This document shows positions 40,139-48,288 of a DNA stretch of 64,000 nucleotides, one piece after another. Position numbers and translations under genes: made by a program. Numbering within the stretch: position 1 is the stretch's first letter; each line of letters starts with the position of its first letter. The stretch comes from Atopobiaceae bacterium (GTDB lineage Bacteria; Actinomycetota; Coriobacteriia; Coriobacteriales; Atopobiaceae): positions 1-64,000 of the forward strand of contig JAFWIE010000012.1 of the NCBI GenBank assembly GCA_017533825.1, in the 5' to 3' direction. The notes beneath the pieces are model-generated. The model ran no database searches, was not told the DNA's origin, and worked only from the letters and a program-made list of their open reading frames with translations.

Positions 40139-41080
40139 TCACTCCTCGTCGATTCGGGGGTCGAGCACCTTGTAGAGGATGTCGACGAGCAGGTTCACAA
40201 AGATGATGAACACGGCGATGAGCATCACGGTGGCGAGCACCACGGGATAGTCGCGGTTGCCAATGGACGCAAGCAGGATGCTCGAGATGCCGGGGATGTT
40301 GAAGACGCGCTCAACCACGAGCGACCCGGCAAGCATTGTGCCCAGGCTCATGCCCAAAAACGTCAGCGCGGGCAGGAAGGCGTTCTTGAGCAGGTGGCCG
40401 TACAGCACGCCGTTCGTATTGTTGCCACGGCTGTAGGCGGTGCGGGCGTAGTTCTTGCCCGCCTCCTCGAGGAGTGACCCGCGCAAGAGCTTGGCAAGCT
40501 GTGCCGCACGAGGCAGCGCGATGGCCACGGCAGGAAAGACGAGGTATCCCAGGAAGCGCGGGACGCTTGTCTCGTACGAGACGTAGCCTCCCGGCGTGAA
40601 GAGGTGCAGCCCCATGCCAAACGCCCAGCTAATCAGGATGCCCGCAAAGAACGGCGGGATCGCCATGATGATCTGGTTCGCGACCATGACGGCGCGATCA
40701 ATCGGAGACCCCGCATGCTTCGCGCAAGCGATTCCCATCGGAAGCCCGATGGCGCACATGAGCACGAACGACATCGCCGCAAGCGCAAACGTCACGGGGA
40801 CCTTGGCAGAAAGTAGCGACGACACAGACTGGTGGTACACGTAGGAGACACCAGCATCGCCGCGCGCGAAGGCCGTAAGCCACATGAGGTAGCGCGCGGG
40901 CAGGGGCTGGTCGAGGCCAAGCTCGGCGCGAAGGGCTGCGAGGCGCTCGGGCGTAGCTCCCGTACCCAAGATGTGGGTGGCGGGATCGCCGGAGATGAGC
41001 TGAAACGCCACAAACAGCAACAAGCTCACCACCAGGAGGGTGGCGAGCGTGGTCGCAGTCTTCTTGAGCACGTATCGCAT
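40139..41080 (-). CDS. Peptide ABC transporter permease (OppB/DppB-like)
   Basis: A 313-residue permease with MRYVLKKTATTLATLLVVSL as the first helix and FQLISGDPATHILGTGATPE, the periplasmic loop typical of OppB. The EAA region is RGSLLEEAGKNYARTAYSRG then NNTNGVLYGHLLKNAFLPAL. The frame continues upstream inside the binding-protein gene, but this ATG fits the family start and lies 19 bp after that gene's stop. No strong ribosome binding site; translation may be coupled. Confidence 0.92.
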   Translation of the reverse strand: MRYVLKKTATTLATLLVVSLLLFVAFQLISGDPATHILGTGATPERLAALRAELGLDQPLPARYLMWLTAFARGDAGVSYVYHQSVSSLLSAKVPVTFALAAMSFVLMCAIGLPMGIACAKHAGSPIDRAVMVANQIIMAIPPFFAGILISWAFGMGLHLFTPGGYVSYETSVPRFLGYLVFPAVAIALPRAAQLAKLLRGSLLEEAGKNYARTAYSRGNNTNGVLYGHLLKNAFLPALTFLGMSLGTMLAGSLVVERVFNIPGISSILLASIGNRDYPVVLATVMLIAVFIIFVNLLVDILYKVLDPRIDEE

Positions 41081-41099
41081 GGCGCTGGGTGGCGAAGCT

Positions 41100-42632
41100 C
41101 TACTCGGACGGCTGAATGGTGGCGAGGTTCTGCGCGTAGAGCGGATAGAACTCGTAGCCTGTGAAGCGCTTGGCGAGCGCGACGAAGCTTGGCAGATCCT
41201 GGATGTAGACGCTCGCACACTCCTCCGCGAGGATGCGCTCGCACTCCTTGTACAGCTCGGTCTTCTCGTCGTCATCAATTGCCGCGCGGGCCTTCGCATA
41301 GGCCTTATCGTAGGCAGCGCTCGAGAAGTTCACGAAGTTGTTGTCGGCATCGCTCGCGAAGCGGGAGAGCATGGACGGCGCGTTGAGTGCGCTTGCATCC
41401 ACGCCTACGACCGTTCCCTCGAACTTCCTGCCGGTATATACGTCGGAGAGCCAGCTCGACCATTCAATCTGCTGGATGTCGACGGTGACGTCGATGGCCG
41501 CGAGTTGCTCCTTGAGCACCTCGGCAGTCTCGATGTGCTGCGGATGCGCATTCGAGACCTGAATCGTGAAGCTGAATCCGTCCTTGAGGCCCGCCTCGTC
41601 GAGCAGCTTACGGGCACGTTCGACGTCTTGGTTGTAGACGTCGTTGAGCTCGGGCATGAAGTACTTGGCGAAGGCCGGATACATGCTGGACCCAACCTCT
41701 GCACCCTTGCCGCCAGAGACGTAGTCCATGATCTGCTGCGGGTCGATGGCATAGGCAAGCGCCTGACGGACGCGCACATCGTCAAATGGCTTCTCCGCGT
41801 TGTTGAGATAGAGCGCCTGCACGAGGTTCATGCCCCCTTCATAGATGGTGAAGGCATCCTCGGAAAGCTGCGAGAGCTGGGCCTCGGGCAACCTGTAGAA
41901 GAGGTCAAGCGATCCACCAGCCAGTTCCATGCCGATGGAGTCGGTATTGGTGGTCACCTTAAAGATGACGGTCCGTATGTATGCCGTGCCCTCGGCGTCC
42001 CAATAGTCGTCGAACTTCTCGAGCACGACCTTCTCGAGCGGCGAGCGCGAGGAGAACTTGTATGGGCCGCAACCCACGGGATCGGCCTCGAGGTCCGCCA
42101 CCGAGGCAGGCGTGATGCCGATGGCGAAGTACGCCAAGAAGTCCGTATCGGGCTCCTTGAGTACGACGTCGACGTGCGATTCGTCCACGACGTCGACGTG
42201 ATCGACGGCGGCGAAGGCAGAGACCAGCGAGCCACCCGTTGTCGAGTCGCGATACCGCTCGATGGAGTACTTGACGTCCTCGGGCGTGACTACCTCGCCA
42301 TTGTGGAACTTGACGCCCTCCCGCAGCGTGAACGAGTAGGTGGTGCCATCGGACGAGACGCTCACGTCCGAGGCGACCGCGGGATTGAGGTTGCCCTCGA
42401 CGTCCGGCTTGACGAGGCCGTCATACACGTTGAAGAGGAGCTCGCGCGTGGCGGCGGACTCCGCCTTGATGGGGTCCATCGAGTCGATGTCCTGCGTCAT
42501 TCCGCAGGTGAGGGTATCGGTATCGCCAGATGTTCCACCCTGAGCGCCTCCCTGGTCGGAGCCACAGGTAGCGAGACCCACTGCGGAGAGCGCGGATAGA
42601 GAGAGGAATGACTTGCGTGTGATGTTGCTCAT
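41100..42632 (-). CDS. Peptide-binding protein, ABC family 5 (OppA/DppA-like lipoprotein)
   Basis: A 510-residue extracytoplasmic binding protein that captures peptides for the importer. The signal sequence MSNITRKSFLSLSALSAVGL is followed by ATCG, an unusual lipobox (Thr before the Cys). LREGVKFHNGEVVTPEDVKY is the family 5 signature, with VRQALAYAIDPQQIM later. Length is normal. ATG 42632 follows AGGAAAG; it leads the operon. Substrate preference (peptides, nickel or other) cannot be read from the sequence. Confidence 0.92.
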   Translation of the reverse strand: MSNITRKSFLSLSALSAVGLATCGSDQGGAQGGTSGDTDTLTCGMTQDIDSMDPIKAESAATRELLFNVYDGLVKPDVEGNLNPAVASDVSVSSDGTTYSFTLREGVKFHNGEVVTPEDVKYSIERYRDSTTGGSLVSAFAAVDHVDVVDESHVDVVLKEPDTDFLAYFAIGITPASVADLEADPVGCGPYKFSSRSPLEKVVLEKFDDYWDAEGTAYIRTVIFKVTTNTDSIGMELAGGSLDLFYRLPEAQLSQLSEDAFTIYEGGMNLVQALYLNNAEKPFDDVRVRQALAYAIDPQQIMDYVSGGKGAEVGSSMYPAFAKYFMPELNDVYNQDVERARKLLDEAGLKDGFSFTIQVSNAHPQHIETAEVLKEQLAAIDVTVDIQQIEWSSWLSDVYTGRKFEGTVVGVDASALNAPSMLSRFASDADNNFVNFSSAAYDKAYAKARAAIDDDEKTELYKECERILAEECASVYIQDLPSFVALAKRFTGYEFYPLYAQNLATIQPSE

Positions 42633-42754
42633 AGGACCAGCTTTCCTATAGTACGGCTCCTTTGTGCCCGTCGCGCATTGTACTCCTCGCCGCCGAGCAT
42701 CTCCTACGCTCAGCATCCAATACGGATACAATCACCGCAAGCGCAGGCCCTGCT

Positions 42755-43570
42755 TCAGAAGAGCTCCCACATGGCGACGGCGGACGCCGCGGCGACGTTG
42801 AGCGAATCGGTGCCGTGCGCCATGGGAATGATAACACTTGCGTCACATCCCTCGATGACCTCAGATGTGAGCCCCGGCCCCTCAGCCCCCAAGAAGAGTG
42901 CCACCTTGCCGTTGGGACCCGCAAGCCCCCGGGCATCCCGCAAAGAGACGGCGTCATCGCTGAGGGCAAGCGCGAGGCGAATGAACCCCGCCTCTCCCAG
43001 TGCCCTCACCGATTCTCCTGGCCATGGACGCGGGGCAAACGTCCAAGGCAGCCGGAAGACGTTGCCCATGGAGACGCGCACCGCCCGTCGGCACAGGGGG
43101 TCGGCACAGGTCGGGGCGACCACGACCGCATCGGCACCGAGCGCTGCCGCGTTACGAAATGCCGCCCCCACGTTCGAGGCGTCCGTGAGCCCCTCGAGCA
43201 CCACGACGCGGCACGCATTTGCGAGTAGAGCCGCGAGGTCCGGATTGACCGGCCGGCGCATCGCACAGAGTGCGCCACGAGTCACGCGATACCCCGTCAG
43301 ACGCTCCGCCTCCTCCGGGGTGAGCACATACACTGGCACGTCATCACGCACGCCAGCGAGCACGTCTTCCATCGCGCTCAGCTTCTTTTCGCTCAGGAGG
43401 AATGCCAGCGGCTCAATCCCTTCCTCCAACGCGACGCGAATCGCAATCTCGGATTCGGCGACCAAGACGCCTCGACCGGGATCGACCCGGTTTCGGAGCT
43501 GGTGGTTCGTCAGATTGGTAAATACGTCAAGCCGAGCATCGTCGGCATCGGGCACTCGTATGGTTGTCAT
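42755..43570 (-). CDS. TrmH/SpoU-family RNA methyltransferase
   Basis: A 271-residue SPOUT methyltransferase probably acting on 2'-O ribose in rRNA or tRNA. The N-terminal L30e-like substrate domain (FVAESEIAIRVAL-type VLVAESEIAIRVALEEGIEP) precedes motif 1 VVVLEGLTDASNVGAAFRNA (conserved Asn and Arg), motif 2 ALFLGAEGPGLTSEV and motif 3 IPMAHGTDSLNVAAASAVAM. All catalytic residues are present; the exact target is not assignable. The start at 43570 follows AAGGGT. Divergent from the L,D-transpeptidase gene. Confidence 0.92.
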   Translation of the reverse strand: MTTIRVPDADDARLDVFTNLTNHQLRNRVDPGRGVLVAESEIAIRVALEEGIEPLAFLLSEKKLSAMEDVLAGVRDDVPVYVLTPEEAERLTGYRVTRGALCAMRRPVNPDLAALLANACRVVVLEGLTDASNVGAAFRNAAALGADAVVVAPTCADPLCRRAVRVSMGNVFRLPWTFAPRPWPGESVRALGEAGFIRLALALSDDAVSLRDARGLAGPNGKVALFLGAEGPGLTSEVIEGCDASVIIPMAHGTDSLNVAAASAVAMWELF

Positions 43571-43677
43571 GAACGCAAAACCCTTGTCTCTGTTAGACTC
43601 CCCTTTGGGGTAATATACCGCTTGCACTAAAAAACATGCCGCTCGCAATTGCACGAGACGCTATGAAGGGTGTGGTT

Positions 43678-45735
43678 ATGACCACAGACGAACAGACGAA
43701 TACAGACAACGGGCTCGACGACACCAATGTATCGCTCGAGGGGCGCATGGCAGAAGACACCTTTGCAGAAAACGACACAGACTTTGACGACCTTGGAGCT
43801 ACGGGCATACTGAATCGCGACGCGTTGAATCAGCAGCTTGGCGGGTTCGATGCCCAGACCGAGGACGAGGTCGGCGGACAAGTCCCCGAAGATGCTCCTG
43901 CAGAAGCACATTCCACGAGCACCAACGAAGACACGCCTTCGGTCATCCTGCCGAACGTCGCGGAAAGCGGCGACGACAATGATACCGAAGAGACGTCACA
44001 CACGGATGGGATGTCCAGCGACGGGATTGACGAAACGCCGTCCGCCGATCCGGACGCGACCGTCCTTTACGACATGACACCATCCACTCCTGCGATAGAG
44101 CGCACGCCGCAGGCGTCCAGGGTCCCGTCACTACGTGACGACCTTCTCTCGCTTCCCAGCTTCGACGACGTCCCCGAAGTCGACACGGATTCCATCGGAT
44201 ATACCGACGACCAGACATACGATTACTCATCCGAGGAGGAAGGCTCCTACGAGGAGGATGTCCCCGAAGAGCAGTCCGAAGTACCAGCCATCGAAGTGCC
44301 GAACGAGAAGCCCAAGCTCTTTGCCAAAGGCACCAAGAGCCGTCGCGCGCTCAAAGTAGTGGGCATCGTCTCGGGGTCGCTTCTCGTCATCTATGGCATC
44401 GGTGGCTTGTTCTTTACCTCCCACTTCATGCCCAACACGAGGGTCAACGGCGAGGACGTCTCTTTGATGTCGGTCGATGACCTCGCATCGCATGTCACCG
44501 AACTCGGTGCCGCATACCAGAACCACGTGGTGGGAGACGGCATCGACATCACCATTGCCGCGCCCGACATTCACCTGAGCTATGACGGCACCGCGTACGG
44601 ACTCGAGGCCTCCACACAGATCGATCCTTGGAAGTGGCCAGCAAAGATCTTTGGCCAGCACGACCTCCACGCGAGCACCGGCATCACCTTTGATGAGGCA
44701 CAGCTCGAGGCCATCGTCGGTGCGGCCGTCGACGGCATAAACATCGGCGCGCAGCCTCCCACCAACGCCACCATGGCCTTCGACGAGGCGCAGCAGGCCT
44801 TCGTGCCCGTGCCGGATGCGCTGGGGACGATGGTCGACCGCAGCAACACGATTGAGGCAGTCGCCCAGGGCATTCGCACCTTGCAGAGCGAAGTGAACCT
44901 TGGCGACGCCGAGCTCACGCAGCCCATTGTACGCGTCGACGACGAGCGACTCGCCGCGGTCATCGAGCGGGCAAACAAGCTGCTTCAGGCAAGCATTCCC
45001 ATGCGTATCGCCGGTCGCGATGCCGGTGCCATCGACGTCAACCTCATGAAGCACTGGTTCACCACCAATGAGAACTGCGACCTCGTCGTGAACGTCAACA
45101 ACGTGAAGGATTGGGCGCAGGGAGACCTCTCCAAGCAGTTCGACACCGTGGGCACCGAGCGCAAGTACACGCGTCCGGACGGCAAGGAGGTCACCGTCAC
45201 CGGCGGCGACTATGGATGGAACCTCGACGGTGAGGCACTGGCAAATCTCATCGCCGCCAACCTGCAGTCCGACAACACCTCCCCTATCGATGTGCCCATG
45301 AAGGCCACCGCCGTCGAGTGGAACCCCGGCGGTGCAGACTGGGGCAAGCGCTACATCGACGTGGACATGACCGAGCAATACGTGCGCGTCTACGACGAGA
45401 ACTCCCAGATCGTGCTGGAGACCCCGTGCGTCACGGGCATTCCCTACCACGCAACCGACGAGGGCGTGTACAGCATCTTCGAGCATACGTCCAACATGAC
45501 GCTTGTCGGCCTCGATTACAACGGCGACGGCAAGCCCGACTACGAGACGCCCGTCAGCTACTGGATGCCCTTCAACGGCGGACAAGGTCTGCATGACGCC
45601 TACTGGCGCTATGGCTTCGGCGGCGACATCTGGCAGTATGATGGCAGCCACGGATGCGTCAACCTGCCCAGCGATGCCGCAGCGCAGCTCTTTGATTGGA
45701 GTCACGTGGGTGACGTCGTGGTGGTCCACTGGTAG
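43678..45735 (+). CDS. L,D-transpeptidase with long acidic cytoplasmic N-terminus
   Basis: A 685-residue membrane protein that should form 3-3 cross-links in peptidoglycan or attach proteins to it. Residues 1-222 are very acidic and low-complexity, rich in Asp, Glu, Thr and Ser, predicted disordered and cytoplasmic. One membrane helix (about 224-248, VVGIVSGSLLVIYGIGGLFF) follows. Two putative peptidoglycan-binding (PGBD-4-type) domains come next, then the YkuD domain with GLHDAYWRYGFGG and the active site SHGCVNLP (C660). The start has GAAGGG upstream. A strong terminator lies downstream. The acidic region is unusual and might be a regulatory or phosphorylation target. Confidence 0.92.
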   Translation: MTTDEQTNTDNGLDDTNVSLEGRMAEDTFAENDTDFDDLGATGILNRDALNQQLGGFDAQTEDEVGGQVPEDAPAEAHSTSTNEDTPSVILPNVAESGDDNDTEETSHTDGMSSDGIDETPSADPDATVLYDMTPSTPAIERTPQASRVPSLRDDLLSLPSFDDVPEVDTDSIGYTDDQTYDYSSEEEGSYEEDVPEEQSEVPAIEVPNEKPKLFAKGTKSRRALKVVGIVSGSLLVIYGIGGLFFTSHFMPNTRVNGEDVSLMSVDDLASHVTELGAAYQNHVVGDGIDITIAAPDIHLSYDGTAYGLEASTQIDPWKWPAKIFGQHDLHASTGITFDEAQLEAIVGAAVDGINIGAQPPTNATMAFDEAQQAFVPVPDALGTMVDRSNTIEAVAQGIRTLQSEVNLGDAELTQPIVRVDDERLAAVIERANKLLQASIPMRIAGRDAGAIDVNLMKHWFTTNENCDLVVNVNNVKDWAQGDLSKQFDTVGTERKYTRPDGKEVTVTGGDYGWNLDGEALANLIAANLQSDNTSPIDVPMKATAVEWNPGGADWGKRYIDVDMTEQYVRVYDENSQIVLETPCVTGIPYHATDEGVYSIFEHTSNMTLVGLDYNGDGKPDYETPVSYWMPFNGGQGLHDAYWRYGFGGDIWQYDGSHGCVNLPSDAAAQLFDWSHVGDVVVVHW

Positions 45736-45757
45736 GACTCACACAGCAGAGCAAACG

Positions 45758-45790
45758 AAAGGGGCCGTCCCTCGGGGCGGCCCCTTTTTT
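45758..45790 (+). terminator. Rho-independent terminator of L,D-transpeptidase gene
   Basis: GGGGCCG (45761-45767) pairs with CGGCCCC (45778-45784), followed directly by six Ts, 23 bases after the stop. On the plus strand this is a textbook intrinsic terminator. Confidence 0.9.
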
Positions 45791-45804
45791 GTCCACATGG
45801 AATC

Positions 45805-45871
45805 GTGACACACAGAGGACAGTCCCCTCCGCGGCATCTTGCCTCGGAGGGGACTGTCCTCTGTGTGTCAC
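45805..45871. repeat. Perfect 27-bp inverted repeat, GGGGAC family
   Basis: The left arm 45805-45831 (starting GTGACACACAGAGGACAGTC) and the right arm 45845-45871 (ending CTCTGTGTGTCAC) are exactly complementary across a 13-base loop. It lies between the converging L,D-transpeptidase and ffh genes. Confidence 0.9.
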
Positions 45872-45880
45872 CCTAACGCT

Positions 45881-47377
45881 CTAGCGGCGACGCTTCTGCT
45901 TGCCCTTCTTCTTGGGACGGGCCCTACGCTGCTGGCGGTTGCCCGCACCAGCACCTCCCGGCATCCCGCCACCCGCGGCTGCCGAACGCGCGAGCTTGTT
46001 TGCCTCGGCCGGATCCACGCCCATATTGCGCATCATGTCGGCCATGCCACGGCCCATCTGGCGGCTGCCGCCCATCGCCATGCCGCGCAGCGAGCCCATC
46101 ATCTTGTCCATCTGTTCCCACTGCTTGATGAGGTTGTTGACCTCCTGCACCGTGCGACCAGAGCCTGCGGCGATGCGCTTGCGGCGTTGGCCATTGATGA
46201 TGCGCGGGCGGGCACGCTCCTCCTTGGTCATCGAGTGAATCATCGCCTCGATGGGAATGAGCTGATCGTCGGAGATGTCGCGGCCGCTCTGGGCAATGGC
46301 GCGATCCACACCCGGAATCATGCCGGCGAGCTTGCGCAAGCCGCCCATCTTGCGCAGCTGAGCGAACTGCGCAAGCATGTCGTCCATCGTAAAGCCCTCC
46401 ATGAGCATACGCTCTGCATCGGCAAGGCTCTTCTCGTCAGAGAGCTTCTCTGCCTGCTCGATGATGCCCACGACGTCGCCCATGCCCAAGATGCGTCGTG
46501 CCATGCGGTCGGGATGGAACACCTCGAGCGAGTCGGGCTTCTCGCCCTGGCTCACGAACATGATGGGCTTGCCGGTGACCTCGCGCACGGAAAGTGCACC
46601 GCCGCCACGCGCGTCGCCATCGAGCTTGGACATGATGACGCCGTCGAAGTCCATGCGATTGTTGAACTCAGTGACCACGCTCACGATGTCCTGGCCCGTC
46701 ATGGCGTCCACAACCATCAGGATCTGGTCAGGCTTCACGGCATCGCGGATGTCCACGGCCTCCTGCATCATGACCTCGTCGATCTGCAGGCGGCCAGCGG
46801 TGTCCACGATCACGACATCGCAGTTGCGCATCTTGGCGACGCTCTCGACTGCCTCGCGCGCGATAGCCACGGCATCCTTGCCGTCGCCACGCCACACGGG
46901 GGCGTCGACTTCCTTGCCCAAGGTCTCCAACTGGTCCGCTGCCGCAGGACGGTGCACGTCGCATGCGGCCAGCAAGGGCCTGCGGCCCTCCTTCTTGAGA
47001 AGATAGGCGAGCTTCGCGGCAGCCGTCGTCTTGCCCGAGCCCTGCAGACCAACGAGCATGATCACGTTGGGCTTGCGCGTGGCGGGCAGCTGGAGCTCGG
47101 CGTCCGTCGACCCGAGAAGCTTCACGAGCTCATCGAGAACGATGCGCACGACGTTCTGCGTGGGGTTGAGCGAGCTCAGAATCTCGCCCTCGAGACATTG
47201 CTCGCGGCATCGTGCCACAAACGCCCTCACGACCTTGAAGTTGACGTCTGCCTCCAGGAGGGCCAGACGAATCTCGCGCATGGCGACGTTGATGTCGTCC
47301 TCCGTCAGGCGTCCCTTGCCGCGGAGCTTGTCGAAGGTGTCTTGCAGACGATCAGAAAGGCTGCCAAACACTGCCAT
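45881..47377 (-). CDS. ffh: Signal recognition particle protein Ffh
   Basis: A 498-residue GTPase that binds signal sequences and 4.5S RNA and delivers ribosomes to FtsY. The NG domain has GLQGSGKTTAAAKLA (G1), DVHRPAAADQL, DTAGRLQ (G3) and SKLDGDARGGGALS (G4). The M domain (about 320-440) is Met-rich (GFTMDDMLAQF; WEQMDKMMGSLRGMAMGG) with the RNA-binding motif RKRIAAGSGRTVQEVN. A Gly/Lys/Arg-rich tail ends in KKKGKQKRRR. GGAGGGAGGAAAT precedes ATG 47377. It follows ftsY closely, as last gene of the housekeeping block. Confidence 0.97.
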   Translation of the reverse strand: MAVFGSLSDRLQDTFDKLRGKGRLTEDDINVAMREIRLALLEADVNFKVVRAFVARCREQCLEGEILSSLNPTQNVVRIVLDELVKLLGSTDAELQLPATRKPNVIMLVGLQGSGKTTAAAKLAYLLKKEGRRPLLAACDVHRPAAADQLETLGKEVDAPVWRGDGKDAVAIAREAVESVAKMRNCDVVIVDTAGRLQIDEVMMQEAVDIRDAVKPDQILMVVDAMTGQDIVSVVTEFNNRMDFDGVIMSKLDGDARGGGALSVREVTGKPIMFVSQGEKPDSLEVFHPDRMARRILGMGDVVGIIEQAEKLSDEKSLADAERMLMEGFTMDDMLAQFAQLRKMGGLRKLAGMIPGVDRAIAQSGRDISDDQLIPIEAMIHSMTKEERARPRIINGQRRKRIAAGSGRTVQEVNNLIKQWEQMDKMMGSLRGMAMGGSRQMGRGMADMMRNMGVDPAEANKLARSAAAGGGMPGGAGAGNRQQRRARPKKKGKQKRRR

Positions 47378-47393
47378 AGCCTATTTCCTCCCT

Positions 47394-48287
47394 CTATGCG
47401 CCCACGAGTGCGCGGGCAAAGTCCATTGCGTTGAACTGCTGTAGGTCCTCGATGCTCTCGCCCACGCCGATGCGCAGGATCGGGAGCTTGAGGTCGTGCG
47501 ATATTGCCACGGCGATGCCACCCTTAGCAGTGCCATCGAGCTTGGTGATGATGAGTCCGTCCAGATCGAGCGCGTCGTTGAACTCCTTGGCTTGCGAGAG
47601 CCCGTTCTGCCCCGTCGTCGCGTCGATGACAAGCACGACGAACACCTTGCAGGTGGCGCGCTTGCGCGTGACGCGCACGACCTTCCCCAGCTCGTTCATG
47701 AGGTCTGCGGAGGTGTGCAGTCGTCCCGCCGTATCGATGAGGGTGAGCTGCGCGCCGATCTGTTCTCCACGCTCGAGCACTTCGTAGCACACGCTGGCGG
47801 GGTCGGCCCCACGCTCGCGGGTGACCATCTCGATGCCGGCACGCTCGGCCCATACGTCGAGTTGTTCGATGGCAGCCGCACGGAAGGTGTCCGCCCCACC
47901 GATAAGGCACTTGACGCCCTGCTTGTGGGCGACATTGGCCAGCTTGCCGACGGTCGTCGTCTTTCCCGCACCATTTATGCCCACGAAGAGCACGCATGAG
48001 GGCAGGTACACAAAGGGATCCCACGTTTTGGGCGTGAACTCCTTGGCAATGCGGTTCGCCAGCGCCTCGCGAATCTGCTCGGGCCGTGTGAGGCCCTCGC
48101 GCGCTGCCTGCTCACGGAGGTCGTCAGCCACCTGGAAGGCGACCTCGGCACCCATGTCTGCCATGACAAGCGTGTCCTCGAGGTCCTCCCAAAATGCGTC
48201 ATCCACCTCGCCGCCGAGGTAGAAGATCTCGTTCATGGTTTGTCGCGAACGAGCGAGCCCGTCCTTAAGTCGGTCGAAGAGAGCCAT
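47394..48287 (-). CDS. ftsY: Signal recognition particle receptor FtsY
   Basis: A 297-residue SRP-receptor GTPase. Only the NG domain is present, without the long acidic A domain of E. coli. G motifs: VGINGAGKTTTVGKLA, GADTFRAAAIEQL, LIDTAGRL and ITKLDGTAKGG. The preferred ATG at 48287 is just after the smc stop codon; an alternative ATG at 48296 overlaps smc by a few bases. Co-transcribed with smc and ffh. Confidence 0.96.
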   Translation of the reverse strand: MALFDRLKDGLARSRQTMNEIFYLGGEVDDAFWEDLEDTLVMADMGAEVAFQVADDLREQAAREGLTRPEQIREALANRIAKEFTPKTWDPFVYLPSCVLFVGINGAGKTTTVGKLANVAHKQGVKCLIGGADTFRAAAIEQLDVWAERAGIEMVTRERGADPASVCYEVLERGEQIGAQLTLIDTAGRLHTSADLMNELGKVVRVTRKRATCKVFVVLVIDATTGQNGLSQAKEFNDALDLDGLIITKLDGTAKGGIAVAISHDLKLPILRIGVGESIEDLQQFNAMDFARALVGA

Positions 48288-48288
48288 C

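Noticed and set aside
41040..42599. 519-codon plus-strand frame
   Set aside because: Antisense to the peptide-binding protein with no own ribosome binding site.
44227..45729. 500-codon minus-strand frame opposite the L,D-transpeptidase
   Set aside because: Antisense shadow; the plus strand has the SHGC active site, membrane helix and a terminator.
45839..47434. 531-codon plus-strand frame
   Set aside because: Antisense to ffh, whose GTPase motifs are unambiguous.
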